Positions 6,607-9,079 of a stretch of DNA of 9,079 nt are shown piece after piece. The notes beneath the pieces were generated by a model. That model did not search any database and was not told the origin of the DNA. It was given only the letters and a program-made list of their open reading frames with translations. The first letter of the stretch is position 1; each line of letters opens with the position of its first letter. Both the position numbers and the translations under genes were made by a program. This DNA is from Methanobacteriota archaeon (GTDB taxonomy: Archaea; Thermoplasmatota; Poseidoniia; Poseidoniales; Poseidoniaceae): assembly GCA_018662715.1 (NCBI GenBank), contig JABJFP010000192.1, forward strand, positions 1 to 9,079, written 5' to 3'.

Positions 6607-6951
6607 TCATCGACGCAACAATGCATCAACAGACAGATGGCTTGCAAGGGTGGGAATAACGACGGCTGCAACAGGAAGCAACTGCCATTCCATTCCCCCA
6701 TACGCCCAGCCAAGTCCAATTGAAAGCGGCAAGGCTACGATGAATGACAACCGGTTGGTTTGACGCCGGTGGACCCGAGGAGCGTATTGACCAAGGGAAA
6801 TTGAAAACGAGCCGAATAATATGATTTGGAAGGTGATAAAGGTCGCAATAATGCGAAACAAAACGTCTGCATCTACCGCTGCTGCGAATATATGACCAAC
6901 GAAAAGGATGCCAAATATCCCGATGTTTAGGATAATAGAATTGTGCTTCAC
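6607..6951 (-). CDS. Small four-helix membrane protein of unknown function
   Basis: I do not recognise this 114-residue protein. It shows four hydrophobic stretches, near residues 6-25, 30-53, 68-84 and 91-107. A basic loop (RVHRRQTNR, 59-67) between helices 2 and 3 and a basic C-terminal end (LLRR) suggest both face the cytoplasm, with helices paired as hairpins. The start is GTG 6951, supported by a strong SD (GAGGAG at 6962-6957, 5 nt spacing). A frame overlapping it in another phase (6964-6626) lacks this hydrophobic pattern. It is first in the minus-strand cluster leading to mrp, DUF971 and PAP2, and divergent from the ArsC-like gene; whether it shares their function is unknown. Confidence 0.65.
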   Translation of the reverse strand: MKHNSIILNIGIFGILFVGHIFAAAVDADVLFRIIATFITFQIILFGSFSISLGQYAPRVHRRQTNRLSFIVALPLSIGLGWAYGGMEWQLLPVAAVVIPTLASHLSVDALLRR

Positions 6952-6962
6952 AGAGACTCCTC
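6952..6962 (-). promoter_or_regulatory. Shine-Dalgarno site deciding a GTG start
   Basis: GAGGAG (minus strand, 6962-6957) lies 5 nt before GTG 6951. It supports the GTG start of the membrane protein. It also implies that this message has a 5' leader, unlike the genes with leaderless-type spacing. A possible TATA-like ATTTGACAT sits around 6974-6982. Confidence 0.55.
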
Positions 6963-7010
6963 ATCCCCGACCTATGTCAAATGATGGTACCTGAACCAAA
7001 GAAGATAGAG

Positions 7011-7019
7011 TTCATATGC
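7011..7019 (+). promoter_or_regulatory. TATA-like box of the ArsC-like gene
   Basis: TTCATATGC is centred about 26 bp before ATG 7041, and no SD precedes that ATG. The spacing is that expected for a leaderless archaeal transcript, which also argues against the longer in-frame start at 6981. Confidence 0.45.
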
Positions 7020-7040
7020 ACTTGGCGGTTGTTCACCATC

Positions 7041-7418
7041 ATGAACATTCTTTTCGTATGCGTTGGCAATTCATGTCGCTCTCAAATGGCTGAAGGATTA
7101 GCTCGCTCAATGGGTCACCAAGCCTCATCGGCCGGAACGCACCCTGGGCCGGAAATCGCTCATAATGCCGCAAAACTCCTTGAAAGCCGAGGAATATCAA
7201 CAGAGGGCATGATCCCAAAAAGCGTGGATGGGTTCAATTCTGAAGATTTTGACATGGTGATTTCGATGGGCTGTGGCGTGCATTGCCCAACGATGAGAAT
7301 TGATGATGATTGGGAACTTGAAGACCCCTACGGGGGACCTTACGAGATGTACGAAACCACGGCAGCTGAAATTGAGCGACGATTGAAGTTGATCGAGATT
7401 CACTCTTCCTCGGACTGA
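7041..7418 (+). CDS. arsC: Thioredoxin/mycothiol-type arsenate reductase or low-molecular-weight phosphatase
   Basis: A 125-residue protein of the low-molecular-weight protein tyrosine phosphatase fold. The N-terminal P-loop is CVGNSCRSQMAEG (7-19), with nucleophile Cys7, Asn10, Cys12, Arg13 and Ser14. SAGT (30-33) follows, then SMGCGVHCP (75-83) with Cys78 and Cys82, and WELEDPYG (91-98) with the general-acid Asp95. The extra Cys78/Cys82 pair after the P-loop and the NSCRSQMAEG form match ArsC proteins that reduce arsenate through a cysteine relay, closest to the TMGCGDxCP actinobacterial pattern, rather than plain phosphatases. No arsenite exporter or ArsR regulator is nearby, so the arsenate role is inferred. 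ATG 7041 is chosen because the P-loop then begins at residue 7; the frame opens at 6981, but those 20 residues are not family-like. The last 19 bp overlap convergent albA. Confidence 0.86.
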   Translation: MNILFVCVGNSCRSQMAEGLARSMGHQASSAGTHPGPEIAHNAAKLLESRGISTEGMIPKSVDGFNSEDFDMVISMGCGVHCPTMRIDDDWELEDPYGGPYEMYETTAAEIERRLKLIEIHSSSD

Positions 7419-7726
7419 GGCACTTCTCCAACACCAGCGAGGTTGATCCGAAGAACGCTTACCGTTCGGGTTTTACCTTCATCGGTTGGCAGTTCTTCAG
7501 AAGCGCATTCTAAATGTTCTATCGTGACAGTCTCAGGAAGACCTTGTGCAATGTGACCGTTACGACGTCGGCAGACCTCTGCAACATCTACTGCTCTGGA
7601 GATCGTAGCGCCACGAGCAACAAGTTGAATGGAGCGCTCGCCCTCTTCCATTGCCATGACAACTGCACGAACATAAGCGTGCAATGGTTTCTTTCCGATG
7701 AAGATAATTCTGCGTTCGTCTGACAT
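7400..7726 (-). CDS. albA: Alba-family DNA/RNA-binding chromatin protein
   Basis: A 108-residue Alba protein, a dimeric nucleic-acid-binding component of archaeal chromatin that also binds RNA. The signature IFIGKKPLHAYVRAV (8-22) carries the paired lysines (12 and 13) that contact DNA and are acetylated in Sulfolobus Alba. LVARGATISRAVDVAEVCRR (35-54) is the second conserved block, followed by the EHLECASEE beta-hairpin region. The C-terminal tail is acidic (QSEEE), unlike many short hyperthermophile Alba proteins. ATG 7726 starts it directly before the conserved fold. A TATA-like AGTATTATG at 7760-7768 would give a leader of about 11-12 nt. Its 3' end overlaps the convergent ArsC-like gene by 19 bp, and tRNA-Gly lies 96 bp upstream on the same strand. 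Confidence 0.95.
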   Translation of the reverse strand: MSDERRIIFIGKKPLHAYVRAVVMAMEEGERSIQLVARGATISRAVDVAEVCRRRNGHIAQGLPETVTIEHLECASEELPTDEGKTRTVSVLRINLAGVGEVPQSEEE

Positions 7727-7759
7727 GGTATTCCCAAGTCTTGGTGAACCGACCCATCA

Positions 7760-7768
7760 CATAATACT
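7760..7768 (-). promoter_or_regulatory. TATA-like box of albA
   Basis: On the minus strand, AGTATTATG is centred about 38 bp before ATG 7726, implying a short leader of about 11-12 nt. A weak GGGA lies near the start codon. It sits beyond the hairpin that follows the tRNA, so albA may have its own promoter. Confidence 0.4.
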
Positions 7769-7776
7769 TGAGTGCT

Positions 7777-7817
7777 AAAAATGCCCAATAAATACGTCAA
7801 AAGGTGCGTTTTTGGGC
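7777..7817 (-). terminator. Putative terminator hairpin 3' of tRNA-Gly
   Basis: On the minus strand, GCCCAA (7817-7812) pairs with TTGGGC (7788-7783) across a 23-nt loop that contains TTTT, and the stem is followed by ATTTTT (7782-7777). It begins 5 nt after the mature tRNA end. Archaeal termination depends mainly on T-runs, which are present; the hairpin may be incidental. Confidence 0.4.
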
Positions 7818-7822
7818 TGGAA

Positions 7823-7894
7823 TGCGAGAGCCGGGACTCGAACCCGGGTTCAGGCGTTGGCAACGCCCGGTGATAACCACTACACTACTCTCGC
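7823..7894 (-). tRNA. trnG: tRNA-Gly (anticodon GCC), reads GGC/GGU codons
   Basis: The reverse strand folds into a full cloverleaf. The acceptor stem GCGAGAG pairs perfectly with CTCTCGC (7 bp). A D-arm of 3 bp (GTG/CAC) carries the AGTGGTT loop. The anticodon stem GGGCG/CGCCT (one G-U pair) encloses the loop TTGCCAA, whose central bases are GCC. A 4-nt variable region follows, then a T-arm CCGGG/CCCGG with loop TTCGAGT. The discriminator is A73. No CCA is encoded and no intron is seen. The anticodon and overall sequence match archaeal glycine tRNAs. Confidence 0.97.
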
Positions 7895-7919
7895 TTGTGT
7901 TCCGCCCACCGAGCCGGAG

Positions 7920-7925
7920 TTTAAA
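7920..7925 (-). promoter_or_regulatory. TATA box of tRNA-Gly
   Basis: TTTAAA in a GC-rich surround is centred 28 bp upstream of the first tRNA base (7894), the expected spacing for an archaeal TATA box when transcription starts at or just before the mature 5' end. The element is palindromic; the tRNA is the gene at correct spacing. Confidence 0.65.
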
Positions 7926-7937
7926 CGATTGTCGGCC

Positions 7938-7963
7938 TTACTCCTTGCTTGGGCATGGAGTAA
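7938..7963. promoter_or_regulatory. Perfect 7-bp inverted repeat between tRNA-Gly and the PKD gene
   Basis: TTACTCC (7938-7944) and GGAGTAA (7957-7963) are exact inverted copies separated by 12 nt. The element lies upstream of both divergent transcription units, 12 bp beyond the tRNA TATA box and about 110 bp before the PKD gene ATG. It could be an operator for a dimeric regulator or a hairpin. The rest of 7895-8072 shows no convincing gene. Confidence 0.35.
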
Positions 7964-8031
7964 AACACATCAACTGCTTGGTGATTACGAGGCTTGTGTA
8001 AACCATCGGAGTACCTGTTCTGATTGGATTC

Positions 8032-8050
8032 TTTAAACAGGAGTTCAAAA
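8032..8050 (+). promoter_or_regulatory. TATA-like boxes of the PKD-domain gene
   Basis: Two candidates precede ATG 8073. TTTAAAC at 8032-8038 would give a leader of about 11 nt. GTTCAAAAG at 8042-8050, centred 27 bp before the ATG, would give a leaderless message. TTTAAAC repeats the tRNA TATA box; TTCAAAA resembles the nadA element. Confidence 0.45.
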
Positions 8051-8072
8051 GCACAGTCGTGAAACAAAGCCT

Positions 8073-8864
8073 ATGAAGGTAACACTATCAGTAGCATCGT
8101 TGGTACTTATTCTCGCATTAAGCCTTGCAACAGGAGCGGTGTTTACCGCCATCAATCCACTTGATTCATCTGCAAATGAATCGTTTTCAATTGATGCACC
8201 GGTCGCATACGGAGTAAACGAATATACCCTCGTTGAGGTAGATGAGGGAGATAATGATGAAGAGGACGTTATCACTGAACGGCTCCACGAATTCCAATTT
8301 GAATCCAAAAACGGTGGCGACGTTGTTAACTGGGACTTCGGAGACGGAACAACTGGGATCGGTTCAGAAATAATTCACTCGTTCGCCCTACCCGGAACCT
8401 ACACGGTGACGGCCACCTCCACATCTATTGATGCAATACAAACTTCAACGGTCGAAATCAAAGTGGAACGAACTGCGACGGTAGAATCCGATAACATGGA
8501 ATGCGTCTGTGCACCAACAGCAAAAGCCACCATCATTAATCTCGTGCCCCTGGCTGGAACCGTTTCTTATGATGGTATAGTGACAGTTGAACACGACGGT
8601 AGCAGCGAATCATGTGCTCTACGAAATCCCCTCCAAGAATGCCATGTCCGCGTCATTATCGAGCGCACCCTTGACGGTTCAGTGATTGGACAAGAGACCA
8701 TTTTTGATGAACGCTTCAGGGAAAACGAACTCAACATTCCTTTCGAAATGATGAACATTGAACTGGACGAAGGTGAAGGATTACAAATCCGACTCGAGAC
8801 AGATCAGGCTCGAGACTGGCACAAGCCAAGTACGACCTGGGAAATGACTGCACCAATCGTGTGA
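8073..8864 (+). CDS. Secreted or membrane-anchored PKD-domain protein of unknown function
   Basis: A 263-residue exported protein. The N-terminus (MKVTL followed by a hydrophobic stretch, residues 6-26) is a signal peptide or uncleaved anchor ending in ATGA; there is no lipobox cysteine. A strongly acidic linker follows (EVDEGDNDEEDV, 55-66). Residues about 73-132 form a PKD beta-sandwich with the hallmark WDFGDG (87-92), a histidine before SFALPG (102-107) and GTYTVTATS (108-116). The remaining 130 residues are beta-rich, not recognised, and hold four cysteines (144, 146, 181 and 190) that could form two disulfides outside the cell. PKD domains are common in archaeal surface proteins and mediate protein-protein or carbohydrate contacts. 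No catalytic domain and no C-terminal membrane segment is visible. The repeat cluster begins 18 bp after its stop. Confidence 0.86.
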   Translation: MKVTLSVASLVLILALSLATGAVFTAINPLDSSANESFSIDAPVAYGVNEYTLVEVDEGDNDEEDVITERLHEFQFESKNGGDVVNWDFGDGTTGIGSEIIHSFALPGTYTVTATSTSIDAIQTSTVEIKVERTATVESDNMECVCAPTAKATIINLVPLAGTVSYDGIVTVEHDGSSESCALRNPLQECHVRVIIERTLDGSVIGQETIFDERFRENELNIPFEMMNIELDEGEGLQIRLETDQARDWHKPSTTWEMTAPIV

Positions 8865-8882
8865 TTCAACACTCAAGTTGCT

Positions 8883-8939
8883 GACGTGCTGTGCAATCAA
8901 CATTGACAATTTTATGCGTTTTTGTTGATGCGAACGGCC
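8883..8939. repeat. Intergenic 57-bp repeat, copy 1
   Basis: First of three copies of a non-coding repeat, matching copy 2 at 51 of 57 positions without gaps. It begins GACGTGC, contains GCAATCAACATTGA and ends GTTTTTGTTGATGCGAACGG. The outer inverted pair ATCAA/TTGAT is intact. The inner stem (CATTGA facing TTTATG) is weakened by one mismatch and one G-U pair relative to copy 2. Unlike spacer sequence (8940-8968) separates it from copy 2. All frames are broken by stops. Confidence 0.85.
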
Positions 8940-8968
8940 AACAGAACTGCATTTATTCATCTCTGGTG

Positions 8969-9025
8969 GACGTGCCGAGCAATCAACATTGATAATTCAA
9001 TGCGTTTTTGTTGATGCGAACGGTC
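8969..9025. repeat. Intergenic 57-bp repeat, copy 2
   Basis: Second copy, starting 86 bp after the first. It shows nested pairing: inner CATTGA (8987-8992) with TCAATG (8997-9002) around a TAAT loop, and outer ATCAA (8982-8986) with TTGAT (9011-9015), extended by GC/GC with one bulged A. The inner stem is followed by CGTTTTT on the plus strand, so it could also act as a terminator for the upstream PKD gene. A 32-bp unlike spacer (9026-9057) follows. Confidence 0.85.
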
Positions 9026-9057
9026 CACTCACGTTGAACCAAAAATCATTGAAAGTG

Positions 9058-9079
9058 GACGTGCCGAGCAATCAACCTA
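9058..9079. repeat. Intergenic 57-bp repeat, copy 3, cut by the window edge
   Basis: The third copy starts 89 bp after the second. Its first 19 bases (GACGTGCCGAGCAATCAAC) equal those of copy 2, then the last three bases in the window (CTA) diverge from ATT. Whether the rest of the unit follows cannot be seen, so the number of copies is open. Confidence 0.65.

Noticed and set aside
6626..6964. 112-residue minus-strand frame starting at ATG 6964
   Set aside because: It overlaps the hydrophobic protein of 6951-6607 in another phase; its sequence has no helix pattern, and the strong SD fits the GTG start at 6951.
6981..7040. 20-residue upstream extension of the ArsC-like protein
   Set aside because: The family P-loop starts about 7 residues from the N-terminus, and the TATA-like box at 7011-7019 lies inside the proposed extension.
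8883..9025. Integron attC sites
   Set aside because: The nested imperfect palindromes resemble attC folding, but the required RYYYAAC and GTTRRRY cores are not matched and there are no cassette genes between copies.
8883..9079. CRISPR array
   Set aside because: The spacers (29-32 bp) are of suitable length, but the repeats are about 57 bp, differ at 6 of 57 positions, and no cas gene is in the window. Better called a dispersed or tandem palindromic repeat.

Overview
The window looks like a compact archaeal chromosome segment. It carries archaeal hallmark genes: an Alba chromatin protein, a stand-alone Bud32 kinase of the KEOPS complex, and an archaeal/eukaryotic-type Ham1 NTP pyrophosphatase. 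TATA-like boxes sit about 24-28 bp upstream of several first-gene start codons, which suggests leaderless transcripts, while internal genes have Shine-Dalgarno (SD) sequences. Together with the Bacillus-type NadA and a secreted PKD-domain protein, this fits a planktonic euryarchaeon such as marine group II/III (Poseidoniia-like). The lineage is an inference; no marker in the window fixes it.

Layout. Positions 1-625 (minus) hold the C-terminally truncated rdgB/Ham1 gene, divergent from the fluoride channel crcB (719-1090, plus). crcB ends 2 bp before the convergent quinolinate synthase nadA (1093-2256, minus). nadA is divergent from bud32 (2332-3012, plus), and the 75 bp between them hold a TATA-like box for each. 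bud32 overlaps by 10 bp the tail of a four-gene minus-strand cluster, read right to left: a small four-helix membrane protein (6951-6607), a cysteine-free Mrp/Nbp35 P-loop ATPase (6534-5521), a DUF971 protein (5511-5158) and a large PAP2-phosphatase/ectodomain fusion (5081-3003). Divergent from this cluster is an ArsC/low-molecular-weight phosphatase (7041-7418, plus), whose tail overlaps albA (7726-7400, minus) by 19 bp. Upstream of albA is tRNA-Gly(GCC) (7894-7823, minus) with a clear TATA box. Divergent from the tRNA is a secreted PKD-domain protein (8073-8864, plus). The window ends in three copies of a non-coding repeat of about 57 bp with nested inverted repeats (8883-9079).

How the genes relate. 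Most genes are unrelated housekeeping functions: nucleotide-pool sanitation, fluoride export, NAD synthesis, tRNA t6A modification and chromatin. The most informative pair is Mrp plus DUF971. These two domains are fused in plant HCF101-type iron-sulfur carriers; here they are separate, adjacent genes joined by a 9-bp gap. The Mrp has lost its CxxC cluster ligands (it has no cysteine at all), while the DUF971 protein has a fourth cysteine where the family's metal-binding histidine is expected. The terminal repeats and the PAP2/ectodomain fusion are the other parts that ordinary annotation does not explain.
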